From a virus, in the IMG/VR virus record IMGVR_UViG_3300032294_001180, positions 1-29,606 of that record: DNA of 29,606 bases. The stretch is one strand, 5' to 3'. Shown here one piece after another: positions 1 through 7,242 of the stretch. A program made the position numbers and the translations under genes. Position 1 is the first letter of the stretch. Each line of letters opens with the position of its first letter. Below the pieces are notes generated by a model. The model searched no databases. It had not been told where the DNA came from and saw only the letters and a list, made by a program, of their open reading frames with translations.

Positions 1-254
1 AGAGCCCCAGCATCCATCACCGCCACGGAGAACGTGGACAGATAATCAGAAGGAAGCGTCAGATAGGGAAAGCCATCCGTTACATTGCCAGTGACATTTT
101 TACGAAACGCAGGGAGCTGGACCGTGTTGTTGACCAGCCTTTCGGTATCCTGAACAAAGTTCGGAATGTTATCGACGAACGAAGTTTCATTCACCTCGGT
201 GAATGCCTGAATCGCCTCTACCAGCCCCGCGTATGTCGTAATGTCGTAAGCCAT
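1..254 (-). CDS. Head-tail adaptor-like virion protein (3' end outside window)
   Basis: The reading frame starts at the ATG at 254 and stays open through the left edge, so only the first 84 residues are seen. The start lies 2 nt past the stop of the upstream gene. Residues about 1-75 have the pattern of phage adaptor/connector proteins: an acidic helical N-terminus (VEAIQAFTEVNETSFVDNIP), then a line ending in LPSDYL, like the 'YDLPADxL' segment of such proteins. A similar 'YDLPADCVDL' segment occurs in the 235-aa protein at 1866-2573. The family assignment is by pattern memory only; it could equally be another tail or neck component. It is the last gene of the leftward virion operon in this window. 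Confidence 0.6.
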   Translation of the reverse strand, partial: MAYDITTYAGLVEAIQAFTEVNETSFVDNIPNFVQDTERLVNNTVQLPAFRKNVTGNVTDGFPYLTLPSDYLSTFSVAVMDAGA

Positions 255-256
255 GA

Positions 257-481
257 TTAGCCCATCGGTCCACGGCACTTGGTGCCTTTGGTAGCCGCGC
301 CAACACCACGCATATCGATCTCACCATGCCGATTCTTCGGAGGGAAATTACCTTTGTTGATACCGCTGATACCGATGTTCAAGTTGGTCAGGGCCTTAGC
401 ACCGGACTCAATTTCGGTATCAGGCTTCAACCCCTGCTTGTAATAGGCAGATGCGGGTTTGTTTTCCTTTGCCTTAGCCAT
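257..481 (-). CDS. Small basic phage protein of unknown function
   Basis: A 74-residue protein rich in Lys, Gly and Asn. It starts MAKAKENKP and ends with the motif RGVGAATKGTKCRGPMG. I have seen this type of ending (RGxGAATxGxKxRGPM) in small proteins of environmental podovirus-like phages, where the function is unknown. The start ATG overlaps the stop of the upstream ORF as TAATG, so it is probably translationally coupled. With the other basic mini-proteins of this arm (481-687, 3372-3632, 3632-3787, 4371-4670) it may be a minor virion or DNA-binding component. That role is inference from composition and position. Confidence 0.7.
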   Translation of the reverse strand: MAKAKENKPASAYYKQGLKPDTEIESGAKALTNLNIGISGINKGNFPPKNRHGEIDMRGVGAATKGTKCRGPMG

Positions 482-687
482 TAGCGCCCCCGACCAGACT
501 TCTGGTTCATAGCACGGCTCAGATTCTTGCCGAACTTCTTGCGGTCCATAGAGGTAGGACCCCCTTTCTTCAGACCTTTGAGATCGGTCTTCTTGCCGCC
601 GTGAAGCTGCTTATCGTGCATACCGATAGCCTTCTTCATCATCTTCTTGTCTTCTTTGATATCTTCATGCTTCATAGTGTGCCTCAT
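481..687 (-). CDS. Small Lys-rich phage protein of unknown function
   Basis: A 68-residue, highly basic protein with runs such as EDKKMMKKAIGMHDKQLHGG and a C-terminus RAMNQKSGRGR. The first ATG (687) overlaps the upstream stop as ATGA. A second ATG at 675 has a better ribosome site (GAGG, six bases upstream) and would give 64 residues, so the start is uncertain. No domain is recognised. Composition suggests a nucleic-acid-associated or structural mini-protein; this is inference. It sits between the Zn-ribbon protein and the 74-aa basic protein in one tightly packed operon. Confidence 0.65.
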   Translation of the reverse strand: MRHTMKHEDIKEDKKMMKKAIGMHDKQLHGGKKTDLKGLKKGGPTSMDRKKFGKNLSRAMNQKSGRGR

Positions 688-1067
688 AAAATGGCATTGC
701 CCGGAAGCGGAGGAACTATCACGACACCGGGGGTTACGGAAGTGAACGCTGTAATTCTAACATTGTTCAGGTAGGTATTAACGGTCTGGGTAGCCACAGG
801 AGCAAAAGCGAAGTCCGAGCAGCTATCATTCCGATTCGTGTCAGGACGAGGCTCACGCAGAGCCTGCGGGTCATTATTCAGTTTAGGCGGTGTAAGAATC
901 GGGATGAAATTTTGCGGGTGATCCGGGTCCCAACACTCGGGGCAACGCTTAGTGTTAATAAGTTTACCCATAATATAAATCTTTTTCATGACTTTCAGGT
1001 CATACCGCTCTCCACAAAGATCGCAGAAGCCATAGGCCCGTTTATAACTGGCAAATCTAGTCGCCAT
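684..1067 (-). CDS. Zn-ribbon virion-cluster protein of unknown function
   Basis: A 127-residue protein with two CxxC pairs (FCDLC near residue 15 and RCPEC near residue 43) that should form a zinc ribbon. It is followed by WDPDHPQN and then QALREPRPDTN. This combination of ribbon, 'DPDHPQ' and 'LREPRPD' recurs in proteins next to the structural genes of environmental phages; its function is unknown. The C-terminal half is Val/Thr/Pro-rich. The ribosome site is GGATAGGT before ATG. The first 11 bases overlap the 3' end of the homing endonuclease gene, which looks inserted directly in front of it. Confidence 0.75.
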   Translation of the reverse strand: MATRFASYKRAYGFCDLCGERYDLKVMKKIYIMGKLINTKRCPECWDPDHPQNFIPILTPPKLNNDPQALREPRPDTNRNDSCSDFAFAPVATQTVNTYLNNVRITAFTSVTPGVVIVPPLPGNAIL

Positions 1068-1866
1068 TTTTACCTATCCATGTGACAACCCACCCGTCTC
1101 TACGAGTTCTTTCTCCGCGTAGATATCGCATAACATTAACACGGGAAGTGCCTAAGTACTCCGCGCATTCCGTTGGATTGTTAAAGATGAGCGAATCATC
1201 ACCCCGCTGCGCCTCGACAGCGTAGTTTATCTCTTTGGCTGCTCCTATTTTAGCCCGCGTCTCTTCGCTGCGCACTGTGCCCTTAATAGCCAAAGATATT
1301 TGTTGCTTACGCGCTTCAGACAATTTAAGTCCTTTGCAATACGTGTTGCCCCGCATTCTCTGCGCCATTTTAGTCTTAGTGGTTTCCGTATGCGTATGCC
1401 CAATATGAGCCCTAGACATATTCTGTCTAGCTTCCGCAGTATGCTTTTTGCCTACCCATGCCGCTGCAACTTTGGCGGCGTGTTCTGGTGACTTTTTCTT
1501 GCCTCTTAACGCCGCGGCCACCTTACCTTTATGTTCTTCTGAAAGAGTTGTTCCATAAGTAGGATGGTCTGTGCCCGAACCAAACCCTTCGCCACCAACA
1601 CAGATGTTGTAACCTATCCTACGGGTACCATGCGCTTCGATGAGTTTGATCTCAACCATATCCGCATAGGCTTTATCGGGGCACCAACACAGGACTTTAA
1701 ACTCGAAGTTCTCCCTGCCGTGCTTTTGAACCGCCGTGCGTAGCGCCGTGCATCCTGACTTAGGCCAGTTATGCTGGTGCCTTCTCTTCTGCGGATTTAC
1801 AGATTGCCCAATATACATCTTGCCGTTTAAGATGTTTGTGACTGTGTATATAGCCACCGGGCGCAT
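1057..1866 (-). CDS. GIY-YIG homing endonuclease with NUMOD3 repeats (free-standing)
   Basis: A 269-residue protein. The start is taken as the ATG at 1866, behind GAGGAGG, rather than the TTG two codons upstream. An N-terminal GIY-YIG nuclease core is visible (AIYTVTNILNGKMYIGQS, then an Arg/His-rich helix and a conserved E in ADMVEIKLIE). Next come several NUMOD3-type repeats (LSEEHKGKVAAALRGKKKSPEH and relatives, about residues 105-205). The C-terminal segment (NNPTECAEYLGTSRVNVMRYL) looks like the small helical DNA-binding module of such enzymes. These are selfish DNA elements that cut intron-less or intergenic sites and home by repair. It overlaps the upstream gene by TGATG and the downstream gene by 11 bases, so it is an intron-free insertion within the virion operon. 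Confidence 0.9.
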   Translation of the reverse strand: MRPVAIYTVTNILNGKMYIGQSVNPQKRRHQHNWPKSGCTALRTAVQKHGRENFEFKVLCWCPDKAYADMVEIKLIEAHGTRRIGYNICVGGEGFGSGTDHPTYGTTLSEEHKGKVAAALRGKKKSPEHAAKVAAAWVGKKHTAEARQNMSRAHIGHTHTETTKTKMAQRMRGNTYCKGLKLSEARKQQISLAIKGTVRSEETRAKIGAAKEINYAVEAQRGDDSLIFNNPTECAEYLGTSRVNVMRYLRGERTRRDGWVVTWIGKNGD

Positions 1867-2573
1867 CACCAACCTCCTCGGCCTATATGCCCAACCATAG
1901 GAACGAAGCGTACAGGACTTTTATCTCTGTCCTCATCCATTGCCAACTGTAATGCTTCGTCATACGCAGCCTTAAGCATCTGGAGCCTGTTCATATCCAA
2001 GTCCGGCTGTTTTCTAGCCAAATGATACGAGAGACCCGAGGTTAATGCTTCGTAGAAGCGGAAAGGTACATCCTGTGTCGTTGTGCCCGACTGCCCAGCG
2101 TCTTGAACGCGGCGCAGATACCAATAGTGGAAAGAATACCCAGACTGATTAGGCACTTGCCACAGGTAAATTTGCGGAATAGGTGACTGCCTATTGACCC
2201 ATACCTGTACTGGGCGTCCTTGCGCTAGCTTGTTCGGGATCGCGTCATAAGTCGGCAGGGCTATACGTGGGATAACCAAATCGGTCTGATTGTATTGGCT
2301 ACCCGGATTCTGTCGAATGACTTGATCAACAAGGTCTACGCAATCCGCGGGAAGATCGTAAATGTACTGTCCTTGGATAAGCGGAATGTCCGCTTCTTCA
2401 TACGTCCAAAGATTCAACCCGTGGTTAGCGAGCTCAGTTATGAGATAGTTAAGACTCCGCCGCGCCGTGCGCGCCTGATAACCCGTGCGAATCTCAAGAC
2501 CGACGCGCTCATAGGCTTCCTCGATGATTTCATCAAGTTGCGGGTTCCAGTTAGCTGTGCCGGAGGTGCTCAT
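1866..2573 (-). CDS. Head-tail adaptor / tail-connector-like protein
   Basis: A 235-residue protein starting MSTSGTANWNPQLDEIIEEA. The helical N-terminus (DEIIEEAYERVGLEIRTGYQ, then ARRSLNYLITELANHGLNLW), a 'GQYIYDLPADCVDLVD' strand region and a C-terminal helix ending in repeated Asp/Glu are typical of the adaptor or head-completion proteins found in podovirus-like genomes. They bind under the portal and bridge to the tail. The function is inferred from this pattern and the gene's place among virion genes. It starts as TAATG overlapping the upstream gene and runs straight into the homing endonuclease. Confidence 0.7.
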   Translation of the reverse strand: MSTSGTANWNPQLDEIIEEAYERVGLEIRTGYQARTARRSLNYLITELANHGLNLWTYEEADIPLIQGQYIYDLPADCVDLVDQVIRQNPGSQYNQTDLVIPRIALPTYDAIPNKLAQGRPVQVWVNRQSPIPQIYLWQVPNQSGYSFHYWYLRRVQDAGQSGTTTQDVPFRFYEALTSGLSYHLARKQPDLDMNRLQMLKAAYDEALQLAMDEDRDKSPVRFVPMVGHIGRGGW

Positions 2574-3361
2574 TACGCCTGTCCGTCATTCTTGATCAGC
2601 AAGATATTAAAGTACGAACTAACTGCGTTGTTTGATGCGGCCCCTATTGCCACGGCTCCAACACAATTTTTTTCTGGGACTACATAAGGAATCTCGAACA
2701 CAAAGTCTGCCGCGCTGTTGTTTACCGTTGTTACAGCACCGACGCGAAGAATGCCATCAGGCCCATGCTGCTTTAAAAACCCAGTAACCGCGGTAGACCC
2801 AGTCGCTTGCCCTGCAGAAAACAGCCCCTGCATCATGTACCCTGTGTACCCTGCTGGAACGCAATAGTGCCCCGTAGTGCGGTTGTTATACCCCGCTGCA
2901 ATCATGTCATACAGAACTGCCGGAACGCCCAAGGTGACAGTTCCTGTGCCCGCATTGATATTACCCGCATTAGCGCCACCAGAGCCAACAGCCGTTACAT
3001 AAAATTGGTTTACGTAGAGATAGTTCTTGGTCGTATTTACCGCAGTCTGCCCGTTCAGAGTTACCGTTTCGCTGATCTGGTTGTAGTCGCCATCAAGACC
3101 GCCAATTGTTACAGTCCTTGCTCCCGTACCTGCAGAGGTATCGTTTGCATCTGATGAACTAATTTTGAGTACCGATGCCGCAGTTGGATGTGGAACCGTC
3201 CCACCATTAGGCCAAACAGTTTCTTCAGCGGTATCTACGTCTGGGTTGTACCCAAAAATAATAATTGAGGAGTGCATCGTGATCTGACCACGCGCAACCT
3301 GAAGCTCGAAGGGTTCAAATTTACCTGTTCGAGTGATGGAGGAGACAACGCTTCCAGTCAT
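2573..3361 (-). CDS. Virion structural protein (fibre or decoration type)
   Basis: A 262-residue protein, rich in Gly, Thr, Asn and Val with few charged residues, as expected of beta-rich virion proteins. The first 45 residues (ITRTGKFEPFELQVARGQI... then IIIFGYNPDVD) are followed by an alternating beta domain with GGLDGDYNQISETVTLNGQT. The ribosome site is GAGGAATAAATT before ATG. Similar proteins are common in environmental phages and are detected as virion proteins. The exact part (neck, baseplate or capsid fibre) cannot be told from the sequence. It lies directly upstream of the adaptor-like gene. Confidence 0.65.
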   Translation of the reverse strand: MTGSVVSSITRTGKFEPFELQVARGQITMHSSIIIFGYNPDVDTAEETVWPNGGTVPHPTAASVLKISSSDANDTSAGTGARTVTIGGLDGDYNQISETVTLNGQTAVNTTKNYLYVNQFYVTAVGSGGANAGNINAGTGTVTLGVPAVLYDMIAAGYNNRTTGHYCVPAGYTGYMMQGLFSAGQATGSTAVTGFLKQHGPDGILRVGAVTTVNNSAADFVFEIPYVVPEKNCVGAVAIGAASNNAVSSYFNILLIKNDGQA

Positions 3362-3371
3362 AATTTATTCC

Positions 3372-3632
3372 TCAACAATTCCAAGCGCGCAACGATTTAT
3401 TGATGCGACTGTTAGGGTCATTAGCAGTTTTGCTGCTGGTTAATTTCTTTTTCATCCCAGACATCCGGGCACAGAATGAGGCTTTTCTTCCTGCATCCGC
3501 CTTGGTCTTAGGCTTCGGGGCCGGAGGTTTCAGGTTCATGCCCTGCGCTTTCGCGCTGGCGCGGCCTTTGGCGTTCAAACCACCTTTCTCAGACTTACCT
3601 TCTTTACGCTGCCATGCGGGTGACTTAGCCAT
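3372..3632 (-). CDS. Basic mini-protein, DUF6321-like
   Basis: An 86-residue very basic protein with the pattern AWQRKEGKSEKGGLNAKGRA near the N-terminus, then KASFCARMSGMKK and a final KSLRAWNC. This matches my memory of the small 'DUF6321' phage family (AWQRxEGKNxxGGLNxKGR ... SFxxRMxGM ... LxxW). The function is unknown. The start overlaps the stop of the 51-aa ORF as TAATG. It may be a DNA-binding or virion-associated protein, but this is inference from charge and position only. Confidence 0.8.
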   Translation of the reverse strand: MAKSPAWQRKEGKSEKGGLNAKGRASAKAQGMNLKPPAPKPKTKADAGRKASFCARMSGMKKKLTSSKTANDPNSRINKSLRAWNC

Positions 3633-3787
3633 TACTTCTTCCTCGCTGCTCGCAAGTTATCGACGAGATTCGGGTAGGGGCGTCCTGCCTTCTTGGCCGC
3701 TGCCTTAGCTGCGGTCTTCTTCGCTGAACTCAGCTTCTTAGGCTTTGCGAGACCTTTCGGTCGGGGTTTATCCCATACTTCTTTCAT
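3632..3787 (-). CDS. 51-aa Lys/Ala-rich mini-protein
   Basis: ATG at 3787 to TAA at 3632-3634 encodes 51 residues, starting MKEVWDKPRPKGLAKPKK. A K/A-rich helix (SSAKKTAAKAAAKKA) is followed by GRPYPNLVDNLRAARKK. The 'GRPYPNLVDN' ending recurs in small proteins of environmental phages. It joins both neighbours by coupled overlaps (ATGA with the gene upstream, TAATG with the gene downstream), which is strong evidence that it is translated. The alternating Lys/Ala tract resembles histone H1-tail or condensin-like peptides. A DNA-binding role is inference. Confidence 0.75.
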   Translation of the reverse strand: MKEVWDKPRPKGLAKPKKLSSAKKTAAKAAAKKAGRPYPNLVDNLRAARKK

Positions 3788-4371
3788 CGCTGCTGCGGCC
3801 TCTGCACTACTTGAGATGTAGGATTACCCTGAATCTGCAAACCCTGCGGCTGTTGAAACTGTGCGAACCCGAGAGGCTTGTTACCCTGAGCCTGCGGAAG
3901 ACCTGAAGTCATTCCAGAAGGAGGAGAGCCCAGAGGAGTCTGCATCGGAGCAGGTTGTCCACCTACACCACCATCACTACCGCTACCATCGAAGCCCATG
4001 TTGGCAGGGGCATAATCAGCACCTGAGTCAGGACCGCCGTTGTACTGCGTTGAAGTCAACTGCGGTTGTGGGGGTTGATTAAGCTGGCCTTGCTGTGGGT
4101 ATTGCATAAAATTCTGTGCCGAAGTTGCGTAATTACTCATCGGGTTCTGTAACAAACCACCATCTGCAAAGCCCTGCAAATTAGCACTGGTAGGAGCTTG
4201 TGAAGGCGTGCTTACGCTATTTACTCCCAGCCCGCGCCCATACATATTGAGCCATTGTGCAGCCGTATCTGATCCGCCTGTACCCGTAGAACCCCCCGCG
4301 ATATCCGTTTTATAGATCCACGGGGTGCTCTGAGCCGGAGGCGTGTAATTACTCGCTCCGCCGCCGGACAT
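3784..4371 (-). CDS. Low-complexity Gly/Gln/Pro-rich protein
   Basis: A 195-residue protein of low complexity, starting MSGGGASNYTPPAQSTPW. It is rich in Gly, Ser, Gln, Pro and Asn, nearly free of Lys, and ends SQVVQRPQQR. No domain is recognised. Its overlaps with both neighbours (TAATG upstream, ATGA downstream) and the lack of stop codons over 588 nt support it as real. Such sequences in a virion arm are often flexible linkers or minor structural proteins; this is inference. It is strikingly different from the basic mini-proteins on either side. Confidence 0.65.
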   Translation of the reverse strand: MSGGGASNYTPPAQSTPWIYKTDIAGGSTGTGGSDTAAQWLNMYGRGLGVNSVSTPSQAPTSANLQGFADGGLLQNPMSNYATSAQNFMQYPQQGQLNQPPQPQLTSTQYNGGPDSGADYAPANMGFDGSGSDGGVGGQPAPMQTPLGSPPSGMTSGLPQAQGNKPLGFAQFQQPQGLQIQGNPTSQVVQRPQQR

Positions 4372-4670
4372 TAGCAGATTTTCCCTTTGGTATGGCCCTT
4401 CTTGGCAATACCGTCAATGGCGCCGCCCTTGGCATAGCCCTTACAAGAGCCGCCGGACTTCATACCCATAGCGCCCATCGGACCCGCGCCCATGGCGCCA
4501 AAAGCAGGTCCGCGCTTGGATACGCGCATAGACGCTTTATCAACAGGAGCAGCCGCCTTATCAGCAGCCTTCTTACGCGGGTCCTTGAACCCTTCAGGCA
4601 TTTTCTTAGCCATTTTATTACCTCTAGCCTTTTTCTGAATGGGGGAAATTCCCCGTGAAGCCCTTGTCAT
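4371..4670 (-). CDS. Small basic protein with GYAKGGAIDGIAKKGHTKGK ending
   Basis: A 99-residue protein. The ATG at 4670 overlaps the upstream stop as ATGA. An alternative ATG at 4613 (starting MAKKMPEG) has a GAGGT site and would give 80 residues. The middle is Met/Gly/Ala-rich (GAMGAGPMGAMGMKSGG). The C-terminus carries KGGAIDGIAKKGHTKGK, a motif I recognise from the ends of many short phage proteins (KGGxxDGxAxxGxTKGK). Its function is unknown. It probably belongs with the other basic mini-proteins of this arm. Confidence 0.7.
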   Translation of the reverse strand: MTRASRGISPIQKKARGNKMAKKMPEGFKDPRKKAADKAAAPVDKASMRVSKRGPAFGAMGAGPMGAMGMKSGGSCKGYAKGGAIDGIAKKGHTKGKIC

Positions 4671-4900
4671 TTATCTACCTTACCGTCTAGCTTGTCCATT
4701 ATCCGATTGAACATGTTTTCAATCTTAGCCATTTCGGCGCGGTAGTCATCCTTACGCACGTACTGCTCATGAATCACTCGATTGGTGTCTTTCAAGTCGT
4801 CTTTGAGTTCACGAATCGCGTCCCAGACAATCTTGAAAAGCCAACCAAACAGCGCCCCTACGAGAGCGATTACACCGTCAACGATGTATTGCAAATCCAT
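4667..4900 (-). CDS. Small membrane-anchored coiled-coil protein
   Basis: A 77-residue protein. Residues about 5-27 form one hydrophobic membrane segment (VDGVIALVGALFGWLFKIVW), followed by a charged helix with heptad-like spacing (IRELKDDLKDTNRVIHEQ, then AKIENMFNRIMDKLDGK). The ribosome site is GGGGAG. The layout (short N-tail, one membrane span, coiled coil) resembles small phage proteins near the lysis or tail genes, but no holin or spanin family can be named. A role at the membrane during DNA entry or lysis is inference. Confidence 0.7.
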   Translation of the reverse strand: MDLQYIVDGVIALVGALFGWLFKIVWDAIRELKDDLKDTNRVIHEQYVRKDDYRAEMAKIENMFNRIMDKLDGKVDK

Positions 4901-4912
4901 TGCACTCCCCGA

Positions 4913-5383
4913 TTAAGCGGAAGCTGGAGCTGAAGCGCCGTTTGATGCCTTCTGTACGTAGGTGACGGTAATCGTCGCCGCGCCCGTTGCTGCAGAACCT
5001 GCGGTGGTTGCAGTAACCAGAACATCAGAAGTGCCGATGTTGTTGATTTCGGTGGTGACAATCGTCGGAGAAGCTGCCAGCGCGGTGCTGATCAAACCAA
5101 CAGACGTAATCGTCGTGGTGGTGACAAACTTATTTGCAGTAGTGCCATCGCCAACAACCAGCGTAGTCGCTGAGTTGAACACAGTGGTGGTGTTAACCTG
5201 AATGTCGAGAATCTGAGATCCCGCAGGAAGAACTGCTACAACGGTAGCGCCAGCCGCGGCGGGTACAGCGGTAGACTGAGAAAGAACCATGAGGCCCATA
5301 TTTGCAACGGTGCCCGGAGTGGTTCCAGTGGTGTCCTTAACGGTTCCGGTGCGCCATACACCGAGATGAGATGCGAAGCCCAT
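4913..5383 (-). CDS. Virion structural protein, Ala/Thr/Val-rich
   Basis: A 156-residue protein with almost no charged residues after the first 20. It has alternating small and beta-branched residues (GSQILDIQVNTTTVFN, then LVVGDGTTANKF) that predict a beta-sandwich. This is the composition of capsid decoration, head fibre or neck proteins. It is the first gene after the capsid terminator and is preceded by its own promoter (5473-5501), which suggests its level is set separately from the capsid gene. The ribosome site is AAGGTAAC before ATG. The precise place in the virion is unknown. Confidence 0.65.
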   Translation of the reverse strand: MGFASHLGVWRTGTVKDTTGTTPGTVANMGLMVLSQSTAVPAAAGATVVAVLPAGSQILDIQVNTTTVFNSATTLVVGDGTTANKFVTTTTITSVGLISTALAASPTIVTTEINNIGTSDVLVTATTAGSAATGAATITVTYVQKASNGASAPASA

Positions 5384-5472
5384 AATTGTTACCTTGCACT
5401 TGCGCCTGTCGTCGTGTGCGAGTCTGCTAGGGCAGTCGATCAGGCAATTAGAAAATCCCTAGATTTGAGGTC

Positions 5473-5501
5473 TTTGTATCCCACTTAATTAAGCATGTCA
5501 A
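5473..5501 (-). promoter_or_regulatory. Sigma70-type promoter after the capsid terminator
   Basis: On the minus strand, TTGACA (5501-5496) is followed after 17 bases by TACAAA (5478-5473), four of six matches to the -10 consensus. The -35 box begins right after the U-tract of the capsid terminator. Transcription would start near 5466 and run into the gene at 5383. The exact -35 and ideal spacing make this a good candidate. Confidence 0.65.
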
Positions 5502-5503
5502 GG

Positions 5504-5530
5504 CAAAAGAAAAGGGGCCCGAAGGCCCCT
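5504..5530 (-). terminator. Intrinsic terminator of the capsid operon
   Basis: On the minus strand, AGGGGCC-TTCG-GGCCCCT (5530-5513) is a perfect 7-bp GC-rich stem with a UUCG tetraloop. It is followed by TTTCTTTTGC, a U-rich tail. It lies 33 nt after the capsid stop codon and before the promoter at 5501. It would end the TerS-to-capsid transcript or reduce read-through. Confidence 0.9.
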
Positions 5531-5563
5531 CGTCTCGACCGGGAAACTCCCAATCCTTCAACC

Positions 5564-6478
5564 TTAGTTAGATCCGGCAGAACCGAACACACCAAGGAAG
5601 TCTGACCAGCCGAAGCTGTAACGCTCACGAGCCTTGTAGCGAGCATTGCCAGTGTCGAAGTCTGCATCCATTGACGTAGACAGCGGGGTACGGACGAAAT
5701 GCTTGAGGCCGTTCGGTACATCAGTGGTCAGGAACCAAGCGTTGGTATCCGTCAGCCAGTGGTTAACAGTGTAACCGCCGGGGATAGAACCGTTGTTCTT
5801 GATTGCATTGATGTCGTTGTCGGTGGTGCCAACGCGGAGCTCAGTTTCGAGGAGGCGGGTCGCCACGAACTGCAGTGCAGACGGGATGATCAGCTTCTTC
5901 GGCTTAGCTGCGATGAGCAGGCCACGTTCGTCGGTCCACAGAGAGATCTGGATAACCGCATTTTCAAGTGAGGTTTCGTTCAGATCCGCCGGGGTAGACG
6001 GGATGTTGGAAATGGTTCCACCGTAGGTCAGCGGGTGAGATGCAGAGAACAAAGGCTGACCGTCGCCACCAACGTAGCTAGAGTTGAAACCGTTGTTCAG
6101 GATGTTTGCACCCTTAACTTCCTTGGTGTACGCCATAGCACGAGCCAGCGCCTTGGTATAACGAGCAGACAGTGAGTCATACAGGTTATCTTCGATTGCT
6201 TCCTCAGTGAGGGAGAAACCGAGAGCGATGGTTTCATGGGTATAGCGGGTAGACCATGCTTCCTGAGCAGCGTCATACGCGATGGCGCTACCTTCGTTCT
6301 TGACAGGAGCTGCGCCGAAACCGGAGAGCTTCTGTTCTTCTTCAAAGGAACGCTCAGAGCTTTCGATCTCGAAGAGCTCCTTGTATTCCTCACCATACCG
6401 CTCATATTCCAGACCGAACAGAGCGTTCAGGCCGGGGAGCAGCTCTTTAAGTAATTGCGCGCGTGAAATAGCAGCCAT
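5564..6478 (-). CDS. Major capsid protein (HK97-fold, Mu gpT-like type)
   Basis: A 304-residue protein starting MAAISRAQLLKELLPGLNAL. The pattern of an N-terminal helix, 'EYKELFEIESSERSFEEEQKLSG', 'ETIALGFSLTEEAIEDN' and a C-terminal 'ARERYSFGWSDFLGVFGS' matches the gpT-like group of HK97-fold capsid proteins. It builds the icosahedral shell by assembly around the scaffold encoded upstream. The length is typical. The ribosome site AAGGAG has wide spacing. It lies after scaffold, unknown and decoration-like genes, as usual, and is followed by a strong terminator, consistent with high expression at the end of the transcript. Confidence 0.9.
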   Translation of the reverse strand: MAAISRAQLLKELLPGLNALFGLEYERYGEEYKELFEIESSERSFEEEQKLSGFGAAPVKNEGSAIAYDAAQEAWSTRYTHETIALGFSLTEEAIEDNLYDSLSARYTKALARAMAYTKEVKGANILNNGFNSSYVGGDGQPLFSASHPLTYGGTISNIPSTPADLNETSLENAVIQISLWTDERGLLIAAKPKKLIIPSALQFVATRLLETELRVGTTDNDINAIKNNGSIPGGYTVNHWLTDTNAWFLTTDVPNGLKHFVRTPLSTSMDADFDTGNARYKARERYSFGWSDFLGVFGSAGSN

Positions 6479-6491
6479 GTGACTTTACTCC

Positions 6492-7205
6492 TTATACACC
6501 AACGGGGTTACGGTAGGCATGGCCACCAGTAACGGTTACAGCAGAGACGGTGTACGGAGAAGTCGTAGCCTGAGTTACAGCCATTGAAGGCGGCGTGTAA
6601 GCAACAACGATTTCTTGGAAAGTACCGTCAGTCAGTGCGGTCAGCGTAACCACATCAACAACGCGGAACGGCAGGGTAGCCGTCGTCGCCTTAGAAGCGA
6701 GGTTAGCAGAGATAACACTGTTGCCAGTCGCGGTGTTAACCAGAGCAGTGCCGCTAGTGCCGCCTGCCTGATAGTAGCCGAGGTTTGCGCCAACGTCAGC
6801 AGCGGTAGCACCACTAGCGGTGTAAGCAACACCAGAACCATTGGTTACGAGAACCTTGAACAGTGCGTTCGGATCGTCACAGATAACTGCATACGCATCA
6901 GAAGCAGTGGTGCTCGCGGTCCAAGACTGTGACCACAGCGGATAACGCAGGCCAGAAGCCTGAGTAAAGCTGCAGCCGAGGAAGATACCGATAACCGGGG
7001 TGGCGAAAGCCGCCTTTGCGCCAGTTGAAGTATCGAGACGGGCGATGGTGCCATCAGCCTGAAGGATCACGAGATCCCCATAACCAATGTTCTGTGCGTA
7101 GCCAGATGCAATCGGAAGTTTCCGAGTAGCACCAGCGAACACACGACCACCCTCCAAATTGTACGGCGCGAAGCCGTAGGGGCCGAGGCCAGCAGGATAT
7201 GCCAT
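6492..7205 (-). CDS. Putative capsid decoration / virion protein
   Basis: A 237-residue protein starting MAYPAGLGPYGFAPYNL. The 'ATRKLPIASGYAQNIGYGDLV' region is characteristic of a protein found just upstream of the capsid gene in many environmental phages. The rest is Thr/Ala/Val-rich and beta-strand-like (TASDAYAVICDDPNALFKV), with very few Lys. The position next to the capsid gene and the composition point to a head-decoration or stabilisation protein; the exact role is inference. The ribosome site is AGGAG, seven bases before ATG. Confidence 0.7.
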   Translation of the reverse strand: MAYPAGLGPYGFAPYNLEGGRVFAGATRKLPIASGYAQNIGYGDLVILQADGTIARLDTSTGAKAAFATPVIGIFLGCSFTQASGLRYPLWSQSWTASTTASDAYAVICDDPNALFKVLVTNGSGVAYTASGATAADVGANLGYYQAGGTSGTALVNTATGNSVISANLASKATTATLPFRVVDVVTLTALTDGTFQEIVVAYTPPSMAVTQATTSPYTVSAVTVTGGHAYRNPVGV

Positions 7206-7242
7206 ATAGAACTCCTAAAAGTTTACAACGGCCCCTAATTTC

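Noticed and set aside
3861-4082. His-rich rightward ORF
   Set aside because: A shadow of the Gly/Gln/Pro-rich gene on the minus strand; no ribosome site.
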